This document shows, one piece after another, positions 17,441 to 26,531 of a stretch of DNA of 64,000 nt. The notes beneath the pieces are model-generated. The model worked only from the letters and a program-made list of their open reading frames with translations, searched no databases and was not told where the DNA came from. The translations under genes were made by a program, and so were the position numbers. This DNA comes from Clostridiales bacterium (GTDB lineage Bacteria > Bacillota > Desulfotomaculia > Desulfotomaculales > VENG01). The stretch spans positions 62,001 through 126,000 of the forward strand of contig JADQBQ010000020.1 of assembly GCA_016278505.1 (NCBI GenBank), given 5' to 3'. The stretch's first letter is position 1. Each line of letters opens with the position of its first letter.

Positions 17441-17622
17441 CCCCTTTACCTCCCTTTTTGTTTGTTTGATTTACCCTTATGATTGCTGGATATTCCACCT
17501 GGAAGCCTCGTTTCCCCCCTTGCGCCCGAATTTTCAAGTAACATAAACAGATTCCATGCTATTCGATAAAATCCTTCCTTAAGTGACAAAAATCATTGGT
17601 TAACTTTAGGTTAAACATAGAT

Positions 17623-17651
17623 TTGCGACGGATGGTAAAACGTGGTATAAT
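17623..17651 (+). promoter_or_regulatory. Promoter for rnhA
   Basis: TTGCGA (17623-17628), 17-base spacer, consensus TATAAT (17646-17651), some 34 bases before the rnhA start. Confidence 0.75.
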
Positions 17652-17684
17652 CTGGTACCAAAATTGTTATAGGAGAGAGAAACC

Positions 17685-18131
17685 TTGACGCAGGTTGAAA
17701 TATATACAGACGGGGCGTGTAGTGGTAATCCAGGACCCGGAGGCTATGGTACTATATTAAAGCACGGAGAACAGGTGAAAGAATTGTCCGGTGGCTGTGA
17801 AAATACCACCAACAACAGAATGGAATTACTGGCAGTGATAAAAGGTCTTGAAGCTTTAAAAAGACCGTGTCAGGTTACTTTGTATTCGGACAGTAAGTAT
17901 ATAGTGGACGCCATGAATAAGGGCTGGGCGAGAGGATGGCAGGCCAGGGGATGGGTAAGAAGTAATAAAAAACCAGCCAAAAACTCAGACTTATGGAAGA
18001 AAATATTGGAGTTATCGTCAGAGCACAAAGTTGAATGGGTTTGGGTAAAGGGCCATGCAGATAATGAATTTAACAATCGTTGCGATCAGCTTGCAGTGGA
18101 AGCTACCAATAAAATTAAAAAGAAACCCTGA
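17685..18131 (+). CDS. rnhA: Ribonuclease HI
   Basis: Degrades the RNA strand of RNA-DNA hybrids (148 aa). The catalytic set is visible: Asp in [16 protein letters not shown] (about 8), Glu in [13 protein letters not shown], Asp in [16 protein letters not shown], and Asp in [14 protein letters not shown]. The basic handle region [19 protein letters not shown] is present, so this is the RNase HI type rather than HII. TTG start after AGGAGAGAG. It stands alone, divergent from the nucleoside transporter operon. Confidence 0.97.
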   Translation: MTQVEIYTDGACSGNPGPGGYGTILKHGEQVKELSGGCENTTNNRMELLAVIKGLEALKRPCQVTLYSDSKYIVDAMNKGWARGWQARGWVRSNKKPAKNSDLWKKILELSSEHKVEWVWVKGHADNEFNNRCDQLAVEATNKIKKKP

Positions 18132-18154
18132 TATTGGGCTCGCTAAATGGTTTA

Positions 18155-18325
18155 CTAGCGTTTGTGGTCTTGGGGGCGGGTTTTATTTTGTTTGGCACAG
18201 CTTGAGCAGTTTCCGGAGCATTTAAACTTGTCCAATAAAAATGTAGCACAACGGGGACAGTGGGAAGTAAATGTGGTTAAGTTATAGCCGCAAGTGGGAC
18301 AGCTAAAAGTGCAATGACTTTGCAT
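18155..18325 (-). CDS. 56-residue zinc-ribbon protein
   Basis: A small protein with paired Cys motifs, CPTCGYN and CPRC, forming a likely zinc ribbon, followed by FKCSGNCSSC. The sequence starts MQSHCTFSC and ends basic (NKTRPQDHKR). ATG 18325 has a textbook AGGAGG nine bases upstream and the frame ends at TAG 18155, so translation is likely despite the length. No function is recognised; a nucleic-acid or metal role is only a guess. It converges with rnhA. Confidence 0.75.
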   Translation of the reverse strand: MQSHCTFSCPTCGYNLTTFTSHCPRCATFLLDKFKCSGNCSSCAKQNKTRPQDHKR

Positions 18326-18410
18326 TTTAGAAAACCTCCTACTATAAACAGACGATAATGAATGTCATTACCATTATACAATTCGATATCGACCAAGGTC
18401 AATAAAAAAA

Positions 18411-18435
18411 CGGGGCTGTAAGCCCCGTTTTTTTT
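18411..18435. terminator. Bidirectional terminator
   Basis: CGGGGCT-GTA-AGCCCCG flanked by A7 on the left and T8 on the right, so it works for both strands. On the minus strand it ends the unit of the serine-rich small protein. Confidence 0.9.
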
Positions 18436-18457
18436 GATGTCGTTTTGCCACTCAGTT

Positions 18458-18628
18458 TTACAGCTCTGAACTGCAGCCGCAACCTTCGCTTTCCGACTCC
18501 TCTTTTGATTCTACACTATCTTCTTCTATACTGCCGCACGGACCACTTTTAGACTTTACACTTTTCTCATCCACTGACGAAGAATTGGAAGAAGAGCTGG
18601 ATGAACCGGGAATGCTTGAATTAAACAT
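18458..18628 (-). CDS. 56-residue Ser-rich peptide with C-terminal Cys motif
   Basis: Low-complexity small protein: an N-terminal serine stretch (GSSSSSSNSSS), an acidic middle (SIEEDSVESKEESESEG) and Cys residues near the end (GCGCSSEL). ATG 18628 has an excellent GGAGGTGAT seven bases upstream, and a strong terminator follows, which argues for a real gene. No family is recognised; a spore or metal-binding role is speculation. The next gene upstream on the strand is the MidA-like methyltransferase. Confidence 0.65.
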   Translation of the reverse strand: MFNSSIPGSSSSSSNSSSVDEKSVKSKSGPCGSIEEDSVESKEESESEGCGCSSEL

Positions 18629-18683
18629 AATTATCACCTCCGGAAATATTATTTCCAATAAAGGCGATATTCATAACCATTCT

Positions 18684-19829
18684 TTAAATTCCTCTGCCGG
18701 CACGCATTCCGGAAAGCGTAGGAGGATTTTTAAAACCTTTACTTTGGATCAGAACCTTAAAGGTTTGTCCCATACCTTCCGGCATAATCAGTTGTTTTAC
18801 GGCCATGGTCTTTTTCATTAAAGCCGGGTCATAGCTGTATTCCTGTTTTGGCTTCAGCTCGTCCAAAATACCGAGGTTGATTAAAAATTGTGACTGGCTG
18901 ATTGTCCCCAGGTTACAAAGACCGGCATCAATTCCCCATTTTTGCAGGGCGGTAAAGTTTACACTGGCTGTAATGTCCTGCTGCCCGATGTTTTTTAGTG
19001 GGGAAGTTTTCAATTGGTGTTGGTGGAAACAACGAAGTGTACCGTCAAACCTTGCCTGGGAGTATAATTCTTCTGCTAATGCGCCGTAATCTATGATTAT
19101 TATGAACCCCTTATTGATATGGTTTGCAACGCTCATCAACCAGTTGAAAGCGTTAAGGTTTACTTCGGCTGTCTGTCCTTCAGCCAATGTTATACCCTGC
19201 CGGGCGAAATAATGATCCAAATCATGGGTTGATGGTTCTCCTGTTACCAGTTTCAATTGATCATCTTTGATCATAACGTAAAGTTCCTTAAGACCATCTC
19301 GGGTCTGCCTTACGATATGCACAGGGAATGCATCTACAAGCTCGTTAGAAAAAATACAGCCATGAAATGGTTCAGGACTAACCTCATCGAGGTTTTTAAT
19401 CCAGCTCATATTGGCATGGTGCAGCTCTGGATTCTTCCAAAGATCCCTTTGGCGCGCGGCAAGAGCGGGGCTGGTTTCCATAGCTCTGTAGCGGAGGGAT
19501 GTAAACAGGTCAGGAAATTCTTTTTGCAGGGCCATTAAAATGTCCCTGGCCAGGAGGCCTTCTCCGGGCCCGTATTCTATTAATTCCCATTTGTTAGGCT
19601 TTCCTGCTTCTGTCCACATTTCGTTAAGCTGCCGGGCCAGCATCAGCCCAAAAATGGGGCTCACATGGGAGCTGGTATAGAAATCACCATGACGTCCTAA
19701 TACGGCGTTGTTTGTATAATATCCCCATTTTTCATGATATAGGGCAATTTCCATAAAGCCGGCAAAGGTCATCGGCCCGGTGGTGTTGATTTTCCCTTTA
19801 ATATGATTTAATAGACTGGTATTATCCAT
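18684..19829 (-). CDS. SAM-dependent methyltransferase, MidA/NDUFAF7 (COG1565) family
   Basis: A 381-aa protein of the family whose mitochondrial member NDUFAF7 methylates an arginine of complex I; bacterial targets are not established. Family hallmarks: GPMTFAGFMEIALYHEKWGYYT near the N-terminus, DFYTSSHVSPIFG, and the SAM site WELIEYGPGEGLLARDIL. FSNELVDAFPVH and IIIDYG follow. It lies 12 bases downstream of selB and is probably cotranscribed. Confidence 0.9.
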   Translation of the reverse strand: MDNTSLLNHIKGKINTTGPMTFAGFMEIALYHEKWGYYTNNAVLGRHGDFYTSSHVSPIFGLMLARQLNEMWTEAGKPNKWELIEYGPGEGLLARDILMALQKEFPDLFTSLRYRAMETSPALAARQRDLWKNPELHHANMSWIKNLDEVSPEPFHGCIFSNELVDAFPVHIVRQTRDGLKELYVMIKDDQLKLVTGEPSTHDLDHYFARQGITLAEGQTAEVNLNAFNWLMSVANHINKGFIIIIDYGALAEELYSQARFDGTLRCFHQHQLKTSPLKNIGQQDITASVNFTALQKWGIDAGLCNLGTISQSQFLINLGILDELKPKQEYSYDPALMKKTMAVKQLIMPEGMGQTFKVLIQSKGFKNPPTLSGMRAGRGI

Positions 19830-19841
19830 GGGTGCTTCCCC

Positions 19842-21755
19842 CTATTCCTTCGCTTTGCCTGCTACCCGTATGTCTCCTACCCTACGTGTTAGCTTCTTTT
19901 TATCGAAATACTCAAGTAACGGCAGTGTATATTTTCTGCTTGTCTGCAATGCGTCCCTGGCTCCGCCGATGGAAATTTCACCGTGTTGCTGCAGGTATTC
20001 CCTTATGGTTGATTGTGCCCTGTCTAGTGTTTGCCGATGAAAAAATATATTCTCAGTTATTTTAACCAGGGTCCCCATCTTCAACAGATATTGCAAAATT
20101 TCGTTGGCCTGGTTTTGATCGATCTTTAAACGTATGCAAATGTCAGGCCAGTTTGGAGGTTGAAATTCTGCCTTCTCGAATGCTCTAACAAGTTCATCAA
20201 TTATTTTTTTCTGGTTATCGTTAGGCTGTGGGTTAAAAGATGGTGTGGAGAGCACTTGTGCATAAAGTTTAATATAGCCGTCCTTTTCCAAAGCCTGCAA
20301 AAGTTGCTGAAATTGTTTTGAGGAAAGCTTGGGAAATTTGCGGGAGCGCAGTTCTTCCTTGGGAAAGCCCTCCCTTAAAGGGTACTGAAGTTGATATGCT
20401 TCAACCAGCCTTGTTACCTCTTCCATCCAATGTTGATAGTTATCTGTTGTTGTATATAGGTTAGGATTACCCTCGATACCTTTTACTCTATTATTAGCTA
20501 TTAAGCCCGCTAATACTTCTTGCCTTTGGTTTGGGTCCATGTCCATTAACGGTTCTATTTCTTCACCGGCAAGCATGGTTTTATGTATATTAAGAAATTG
20601 TTCGGCCAGCTCAGATGGTGTCCCTTTTTCTCGCATTTTGAGGCTTTCGACAACTTCAGGCTTAAATCGTTTATGTTTTCGGGCACACGGATCTATTATT
20701 TTTCCACCGCCGATAGTTAACATGGGTGAGTAAGAGCGGATAACAAAACGGTCATTTTTAGCGCTGACTGCTAGTTTTTCCAGCATAAGTTGTGCGTAAC
20801 AGTCTTCGCCCGGCTGTAACTCATCCTGATCCAATAATACTATTCTGGACAGTATTTCTTCCGTTCCCAGGTAAACTCGTACTCGGGTACGAGTTTTAAG
20901 AGGCCGGGGGGAACTCTTTAGCAGATGCAGTTTTACATCGATTCTATGCCATGGTTTAAGCGATCCGGGGGTGGCTACGACGTTGCCACGGCTCACCTCA
21001 CCTTTTTCTATACCTGTGATATTTACTGCCACCCTTTGTCCTGCACCGGCGCGGTCTTGCTTGTCCCCGTGTACCTGGATAGATCGCACTCTTGATGTAA
21101 TGCTCTGCGGGTAAACTTCGACGTTTTGTCCTACATCCAGATAACCTGAAATTAGAGTGCCTGTCACCACCGTGCCAAAGCCGGTGACAGAGAACACCCT
21201 GTCCACGGGCAATCTTGGAAAGCCGGACTCTTCTCTTATGGGGACTGTCTCTGCTATTTGCGTTAGAGTTTCTTTTAGTTCGTCCATTCCTTGACCGGCA
21301 ACCGCCGAAACTTTTACGACTGGTGCATCGGCCAGTACGGTTTGAGAAACAAAATCATGGACATCCTCTTCTACCAATTCCAACAACTCTTCATCTACTA
21401 TGTCGACCTTAGTAATAACCACCAAGCCTTTGTTTATCTGTAGCAGTTGAATAATATCAAGATGTTCACGGGTTTGCGGCATTACACCTTCATCCGCTGC
21501 AATTACCAGCATTACCATGTCAATACCGCCCACCCCGGCCAACATATTTTTAATAAACCGTTCGTGACCGGGCACATCAATAATGCTTGCCTTTTGCCCG
21601 CTATTAAGTGTAATGGATGTGAAACCGAGCTCTATGGAAATGCCTCTGTCCTGCTCTTCCTTTAATCTATCCGTATTGGTTCCGGTTAATTTCTCCACTA
21701 GAACAGTTTTTCCGTGATCCACATGCCCTGCCGTTCCAATTATAAAATGTTTCAT
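19842..21755 (-). CDS. selB: Selenocysteine-specific elongation factor
   Basis: GTPase that delivers Sec-tRNA(Sec) to UGA codons preceding a SECIS hairpin (637 aa). G1 [12 protein letters not shown]3 DVPGHERFI and G4 TKVD are intact. Domains II and III follow, and the C-terminal third holds winged-helix repeats that bind the SECIS RNA. ATG 21755 was chosen because GAAGGGG precedes it; a longer frame to 21788 lacks an RBS. It sits downstream of selA. No selC tRNA or selenoprotein gene was found in the window. Confidence 0.97.
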   Translation of the reverse strand: MKHFIIGTAGHVDHGKTVLVEKLTGTNTDRLKEEQDRGISIELGFTSITLNSGQKASIIDVPGHERFIKNMLAGVGGIDMVMLVIAADEGVMPQTREHLDIIQLLQINKGLVVITKVDIVDEELLELVEEDVHDFVSQTVLADAPVVKVSAVAGQGMDELKETLTQIAETVPIREESGFPRLPVDRVFSVTGFGTVVTGTLISGYLDVGQNVEVYPQSITSRVRSIQVHGDKQDRAGAGQRVAVNITGIEKGEVSRGNVVATPGSLKPWHRIDVKLHLLKSSPRPLKTRTRVRVYLGTEEILSRIVLLDQDELQPGEDCYAQLMLEKLAVSAKNDRFVIRSYSPMLTIGGGKIIDPCARKHKRFKPEVVESLKMREKGTPSELAEQFLNIHKTMLAGEEIEPLMDMDPNQRQEVLAGLIANNRVKGIEGNPNLYTTTDNYQHWMEEVTRLVEAYQLQYPLREGFPKEELRSRKFPKLSSKQFQQLLQALEKDGYIKLYAQVLSTPSFNPQPNDNQKKIIDELVRAFEKAEFQPPNWPDICIRLKIDQNQANEILQYLLKMGTLVKITENIFFHRQTLDRAQSTIREYLQQHGEISIGGARDALQTSRKYTLPLLEYFDKKKLTRRVGDIRVAGKAKE

Positions 21756-21815
21756 TCTAACCCCTTCTTCCGTTATCTTATTATGCACAGCTGCTATTAT
21801 TGGAAGGGAGATGTA

Positions 21816-23234
21816 TTATATTTTCATCAGACAATTTCTAATAGCATTAAACAATTGATCCATATCCTTTGCTTGGACTGTACGCATATCCAAAACAAGG
21901 CTTTCGTTTTGAATGCGCCCTATTACGGCCGGAAGGTGATCTCGCAAACAGGAAGCTAAATTATTAATTTTGGTTTGCTGAAGTAGTATTTCCACACCGG
22001 TGGAAGGAAGGTCTGCGGTTGGCATAGCGCCTCCACCCACTCTGGAGATCGTTTCCACCAGTTTAAAATCTACATCCGCCAGGTTAAGTTGTTGCAGTTT
22101 TTTTAGCAAACATTTTGCACGAGGGAGCAGCTCTGCAGGGCCATCAGCCAACATACGTAATGTGGGAATGTTAGCTATTGCTTTTTCCGAGTCACGATAT
22201 TCACGTAACGTTGCTTCCAATGCTGCAACCGTAAATTTGTCTATGCGGATAGCTCTTGTCAGCGGGTTCTTTTTCATTTTATCGATAATTTCTTTTTTGC
22301 CTATTAGGATGCCCGCCTGTGGGCCGCCCAGAAGTTTATCCCCGGAAAAAGTTACTAAGTCGGCGCCGGCAGCAACGGTTTCCTGTACCGTGGGTTCATA
22401 AGGGAGACCGAAACGGGAGAGATCTATCAATGACCCACTGCCCAGGTCTGACATTACAGGTACCCCCATTTCCCTGCCTACTGCTGCTAATTCCCTAACT
22501 GTAGTTTCCCGGGTGAAGCCTACAATGCGGTAGTTGCTGGTGTGTACGTTTAATAAAAGACTGGTATTATCGTTAGTGGCTTGCTGGTAATCCGCGGGGT
22601 ATGTTTTATTGGTGCTGCCCACCTCAACCAGCTGAGCCCCACTTTGAGCCATTACGTCAGGAATCCTAAAAGATCCGCCAATTTCAACCAATTGGCCGCG
22701 TGAAACGATAACTTCTTTACCACGGGCTAAAGTGCCCAGTGCAAGCAGAACTGCGGAGGCATTATTATTTACCACCAGTGCTGCCTCGGCACCGGTAAGT
22801 TCCACCAGCAAATCTTCTAGGGGGGCATAGCGGGATCCACGTTTGCCGGTGCTAAGGTCCAATTCCAAGTTGCTGTAACCTGAGGCCGCCATTTCTACGG
22901 CCTGCAAAGCACTTTTACTGAGCAGAGCCCTGGCCAGGTTGGTGTGAATAACAACACCTGTGGCGTTGATAACCTGGCGTAAGCCGGGTGTGTTATGTTT
23001 GTGTACAAGTTTGATAATCTCGGATATAATTCCTGCCTTAAGGTCCTCTTCATTATCCGGTTTTAGGGCTCCGGCTAAAATATGGCCGCGTTTTTCATCC
23101 AGGACATGCCTTGTTGCCCTTACAACTAAATGGCGTGGATTTTGATTTAAGGTTTCAAGGAGCTTTTGATTTCGAATAATTTCGTCAACTGACGGCAAAA
23201 GCCGGATGTGATGCGTTGGCTTAGAGCTTTTCAT
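21816..23234 (-). CDS. selA: L-seryl-tRNA(Sec) selenium transferase
   Basis: PLP enzyme (472 aa) that converts seryl-tRNA(Sec) to selenocysteyl-tRNA(Sec) with selenophosphate. The N-terminal tRNA-binding part includes LRQVINATGVVIHTNLARAL, and the PLP lysine is in TFSGDKLLGGPQAG (roughly residue 290). ATG 23234 with GGAGG five bases upstream is the start; the open frame reaches 23357 but only through a tandem duplication and a promoter-like AT-rich stretch. It forms a pair with selB. Confidence 0.97.
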   Translation of the reverse strand: MKSSKPTHHIRLLPSVDEIIRNQKLLETLNQNPRHLVVRATRHVLDEKRGHILAGALKPDNEEDLKAGIISEIIKLVHKHNTPGLRQVINATGVVIHTNLARALLSKSALQAVEMAASGYSNLELDLSTGKRGSRYAPLEDLLVELTGAEAALVVNNNASAVLLALGTLARGKEVIVSRGQLVEIGGSFRIPDVMAQSGAQLVEVGSTNKTYPADYQQATNDNTSLLLNVHTSNYRIVGFTRETTVRELAAVGREMGVPVMSDLGSGSLIDLSRFGLPYEPTVQETVAAGADLVTFSGDKLLGGPQAGILIGKKEIIDKMKKNPLTRAIRIDKFTVAALEATLREYRDSEKAIANIPTLRMLADGPAELLPRAKCLLKKLQQLNLADVDFKLVETISRVGGGAMPTADLPSTGVEILLQQTKINNLASCLRDHLPAVIGRIQNESLVLDMRTVQAKDMDQLFNAIRNCLMKI

Positions 23235-23248
23235 GGTATCCTCCATAC

Positions 23249-23272
23249 GATGCAAAGCAAGATGCAAAGCAA
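23249..23272. repeat. Perfect tandem duplication of 12 bases before selA
   Basis: GATGCAAAGCAA occurs twice in direct succession (23249-23260 and 23261-23272) in the selA 5' region. Likely a recent slippage event. Confidence 0.85.
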
Positions 23273-23335
23273 AATAATTATTTTTCCAAATATTATATGT
23301 TAGGATTAGAGTGAAAGCAAGGATGTCAGATAAAT

Positions 23336-23362
23336 AGCCGGTGAGCTTGCAGCTCAACCGGC
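23336..23362 (-). terminator. Hairpin after the DUF4349 gene
   Basis: GCCGGT-GAGC pairs with GCTC-ACCGGC around a 5-base loop, with one bulged position. Only a short T tract follows on the minus strand, so termination may be partial. Confidence 0.65.
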
Positions 23363-23370
23363 CTTATTAA

Positions 23371-24237
23371 CTATTTCTCGATATCTTTTTTACTATTGAA
23401 AATCTTCTTTCGCAAAATCCATAAAATGAGAGCAATTAGTGCCAGCGGTAACAGCAAAGGTATGATCCCGATGCAGAAAATCAAGAAATTCCCGGTTCCG
23501 TTTAATAATGTATTTGTATTGTTGACGAGGGCACCCTTTGTTCGTTGGAAAAAGCTATTGAAGCCAGGGGTGGACAAAGTGCTGCTTGCGGTCACAGATT
23601 CTTGCAGCGTTAATTTAATAGTTGAAAAGGCCAGGCGATTTTGTAAATATTTTAGCCTGCCGCTCAGAGAGTCAATTTCTCCCCGCACTCTTTCAATTTC
23701 TTTTTCCACCTTCAATATTTCTTCTACCGTTTCTGCCTTGGTTAGGATTTCTTGCAGTCTTTTTTCCTGCGCTTTCAGGTTTGTGATACGCGCTTCAAGG
23801 TCAATATATTCCTCGGTCACATCTTCTGTATAGATTCTTTTATTTTGCACCTTCCCGGTGTTTGACAGCCATTGCAGCATTTGCGTGAAATTTTTAGTTG
23901 GAATTCTTATCGTTATACGTCCATTTCTACGGCCATCTCCATTGTTATTTAAAGAGCTTTCACTGGTATAACCATCCAGCTGTCTAACTTTTTCTTCTAC
24001 ATCATTTAATGTATCTATTATGTCCGGGACGTATATGCTCAGCTCACCGTTTTTTATGATTTTCCTGTCTGTGTTAGGCAGTGATGCCTCCGCACTATTT
24101 ATTGTTTCATCTTGGGTGATTGACTCTGCTGCTCCACTATCTGCGGACATTTTTGGGTTTGAGCCGCAAGATGCTGCGCTCATGATAAAAATTAATATAA
24201 GGCTAATCAAAAGAAACTTATTATTTATCCTGGTCAA
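23371..24237 (-). CDS. DUF4349-domain lipoprotein
   Basis: Membrane-anchored protein of unknown role (288 aa). Lipobox MSAASC follows a hydrophobic signal; residues about 60-230 are the DUF4349 domain with RKIIKNGELSIYVPD, GRITIRIPTKNFTQML and TEDVTEEYIDLEARITNLKAQEKRLQEIL, which includes a coiled coil. One transmembrane helix and a lysine-rich tail close the protein. TTG 24237 is the preferred start because AGGGAG lies eight bases before it; GTG 24246 is too close. Confidence 0.85.
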   Translation of the reverse strand: MTRINNKFLLISLILIFIMSAASCGSNPKMSADSGAAESITQDETINSAEASLPNTDRKIIKNGELSIYVPDIIDTLNDVEEKVRQLDGYTSESSLNNNGDGRRNGRITIRIPTKNFTQMLQWLSNTGKVQNKRIYTEDVTEEYIDLEARITNLKAQEKRLQEILTKAETVEEILKVEKEIERVRGEIDSLSGRLKYLQNRLAFSTIKLTLQESVTASSTLSTPGFNSFFQRTKGALVNNTNTLLNGTGNFLIFCIGIIPLLLPLALIALILWILRKKIFNSKKDIEK

Positions 24238-24372
24238 AATCAGCACTCCCTATATCATTTGTATTTATAGACTGTACCGGTTAAGCGTTTGTTCCCATAT
24301 TCATTGTGAATAAATGATTAGGAGTCTGGGTACTGATATTTATAAGCAAATTTTTGGGGAGGTAGATTATAG

Positions 24373-24558
24373 TTGGTAAATACAAGTGACCGCGCTGAAC
24401 TGCAAAACTGTATTCGTAATGCCCAAGACTGCATGATGAAGATGGGACAAATGATTGACCATTCGCAAAGTACACTAAAGGATGACTTGCTGCGTATCTG
24501 TAGTGAAACCGGTATTCTTTTGGAGGAAGCTCAACAGCGTAGTGAAAAGTTATTGTAG
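24373..24558 (+). CDS. 61-residue helical protein, unknown
   Basis: Small, mostly helical protein (DRAELQNCIRNAQDCMMKMG ... LLEEAQQRSEKLL) with no recognised family. TTG start with GGGGAGG ten bases upstream and a strong terminator right after it (24581-24620) argue for expression. It is divergent from the DUF4349 lipoprotein gene. Confidence 0.65.
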   Translation: MVNTSDRAELQNCIRNAQDCMMKMGQMIDHSQSTLKDDLLRICSETGILLEEAQQRSEKLL

Positions 24559-24580
24559 AGAATACATGAAGAAGGTAGGA

Positions 24581-24620
24581 AAGCGCGCTAAGGGAACTGA
24601 TTTTTGCGCGCTTTTTTTTT
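24581..24620 (+). terminator. Terminator after the 61-residue gene
   Basis: AAGCGCGC pairs with GCGCGCTT across a 17-base loop, followed by T8. It overlaps the last base or two of the convergent mqnC gene. Confidence 0.85.
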
Positions 24621-25686
24621 AGCTGAACAACTTTAAGATACTGTAATCAGTGGACCGTTGTGCCGGTTCAAAGCCTGCGTTCTTTATACATCTTAGTATT
24701 TCTTTCATGGGCACTCTGTTGTTAACTCCGGCGGCACGGACTACATTTTCCTCCAACATGGTGCTGCCAAAATCGTTAGCCCCAAAAGACAAGGCAACCT
24801 GAGCTATTTTCGCCCCCTGAGTTACCCAAGATGTTTGTATGTTGGGCACATTATCAACCAATAGTCTGGAAACGGCCAGGGTCTTCAAGTATTCCATCGC
24901 TGTTGCGGTATTACCACGCAAATTGGTGTTTTGAGGTTGAAAGGTCCAGGGAATAAAAGCGGTAAAGCCGCCGGTGAGGTCCTGCTGCTCACGTACCCGG
25001 ATCATGTGCTTAACCCTTTCTTCCGGAGTTTCCACATGTCCGAACATCATTGTAGCTGTAGTTTTCATCCCTAATTGGTGGGCAATATCCATAACCTGCA
25101 TCCACAAAGACCAGGAAATCTTATTAGGGCTGATTATTTTCCTTACCCTGTCCACCAAAATCTCCGCCCCTCCACCGGGTAATGAATCCAAGCCTGCTTC
25201 TTTCAAGCGGGATAGGGCTGCTTCCGGGCTAATGCCCGATATTCGGGACATATTAATTATCTCGGGAGGTGAAAAAGAGTGGATGTGTATTTGGTAGCGG
25301 CTTTTAATGTCTCTTAGCAGATCTTCGTAAAATTCAATGCCAAATTCGGGATGCAGACCTCCTTGAATAAGAAGTTCCGTCCCGCCTACTTGGATAGTCT
25401 CATCAATCTTTTGGAATAGTTCTGGGCGTGTAATTACGTAAGCTTCAGGGGCACGCGCAGAGCGGTAAAAAGCACAGAATTTGCAACAGCATGAACAAAT
25501 ATTGGTATAATTTATGTTGCGATCTATAACAAAAGTTACCCTTTTTTGCGGGTGCAGCTTTTCCCTTACCAGGTTGGCCGCACGCCCCAGGGGAAGCAAG
25601 TCCGATTGCCGCAGCAGGAATGTTCCTTCCTCAAGGGTTAACCTTTTCCCGTTTAGGGCCTTCCCCATAGTGTCCTGGATGTTCAT
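24619..25686 (-). CDS. mqnC: Dehypoxanthine futalosine cyclase
   Basis: Radical-SAM enzyme (355 aa) that cyclises dehypoxanthine futalosine in the futalosine menaquinone pathway. Cluster motif CSCCCKFCAFYR contains the CxxxCxxC ligands; IQGGLHPEFGIEFYEDLLR and GLDSLPGGGAEIL are family hallmarks. Last gene of a seven-gene run; its ATG overlaps the mqnA stop by one base (TAATG). It is distinguished from MqnE by the motif NYTNICSCCCKFCAFY. Confidence 0.95.
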   Translation of the reverse strand: MNIQDTMGKALNGKRLTLEEGTFLLRQSDLLPLGRAANLVREKLHPQKRVTFVIDRNINYTNICSCCCKFCAFYRSARAPEAYVITRPELFQKIDETIQVGGTELLIQGGLHPEFGIEFYEDLLRDIKSRYQIHIHSFSPPEIINMSRISGISPEAALSRLKEAGLDSLPGGGAEILVDRVRKIISPNKISWSLWMQVMDIAHQLGMKTTATMMFGHVETPEERVKHMIRVREQQDLTGGFTAFIPWTFQPQNTNLRGNTATAMEYLKTLAVSRLLVDNVPNIQTSWVTQGAKIAQVALSFGANDFGSTMLEENVVRAAGVNNRVPMKEILRCIKNAGFEPAQRSTDYSILKLFS

Positions 25687-26531
25687 TAAGCCTCTTCACC
25701 CCAGATTTTTAGCTGAATTCGTTCCTGGATTAGATCACTTTTATAGGCATAGTCAAAGAATGTCATCAATGCTCTCTTTTCGTCTTCTTTTAGGCTGTGT
25801 TCAATGGTACCAAAGTAATCTTTTAATATGGGGACAGGCAAGTTTGATTTTTTATGCGCCTTTTTGACTAAGTTGGCAAAGTCATTAAGGCCCATGTCCC
25901 TGGATTCTTGTAAGGAACTTGTAATCTCGTTTACAGTATCCGGTTGGTTTCCGGCAAAGGATTCCTGTACCACCCATAGTGCATACACCATTTTTTCCCC
26001 GGTAAATTCTTTCCACGCCTCACCCAGGTCTGTAACATGAATTGGCAGTTTCTGCTCATTAACCATCTGATGAGCGAGCATGGCGTCATCGCCAATAAGT
26101 AATGCACCGTCTCCGGATTGCAGCATGGATTCGAGGTTCGGGGCAGTGGTTTCAAAGGAGGCATCAACATGATAGTAATGTTCAAAAAGGATTTTCAGCA
26201 ATGCCACGGAAGTGGCAGAAGACGATGTCAAACATACCTTTTTTCTGTCTAATTCAGTTACCGGAATTTTACTGAACAAAAGGATACTTGCTACCTTCCC
26301 GTCAGCACTGATAGACATATCAGGCAGAATAATACAGTTGTCACTGTTTCGCGCATATTCAATAGAAGAAATGGGAGTAACCGCCAGCTGTTCGTTTAAA
26401 AACATACTGTTCAGACAGGTTGGGGTGCCTTTCACTATGGTACAAGAATGCGGTAAGAGGTTTTCCTCCAACGCATGGTAAACAGGTAGGCAATTAAGGT
26501 AGTCAACTTGCCCCACTTTTATTCTGGGCAC
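25686..26531 (-). CDS. mqnA: Chorismate dehydratase
   Basis: Converts chorismate to 3-enolpyruvylbenzoate (281 aa), the first committed step of the futalosine route. It has the periplasmic-binding-protein-like fold of the family, with KVGQVDYLNCLPVYHALEE, ISSIEYARNSDNCIILPDMSIS and LLIGDDAMLAHQ. The GTG start follows the mqnE stop directly, with GAGGAGG upstream. The enzyme supplies the substrate of the MqnE product next door. Confidence 0.94.
   Translation of the reverse strand: MPRIKVGQVDYLNCLPVYHALEENLLPHSCTIVKGTPTCLNSMFLNEQLAVTPISSIEYARNSDNCIILPDMSISADGKVASILLFSKIPVTELDRKKVCLTSSSATSVALLKILFEHYYHVDASFETTAPNLESMLQSGDGALLIGDDAMLAHQMVNEQKLPIHVTDLGEAWKEFTGEKMVYALWVVQESFAGNQPDTVNEITSSLQESRDMGLNDFANLVKKAHKKSNLPVPILKDYFGTIEHSLKEDEKRALMTFFDYAYKSDLIQERIQLKIWGEEA

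Noticed and set aside
17461-17580. Possible purine riboswitch before the nucleoside transporter
   Set aside because: I looked for the guanine/adenine aptamer core and its paired loops in the leader and found neither.
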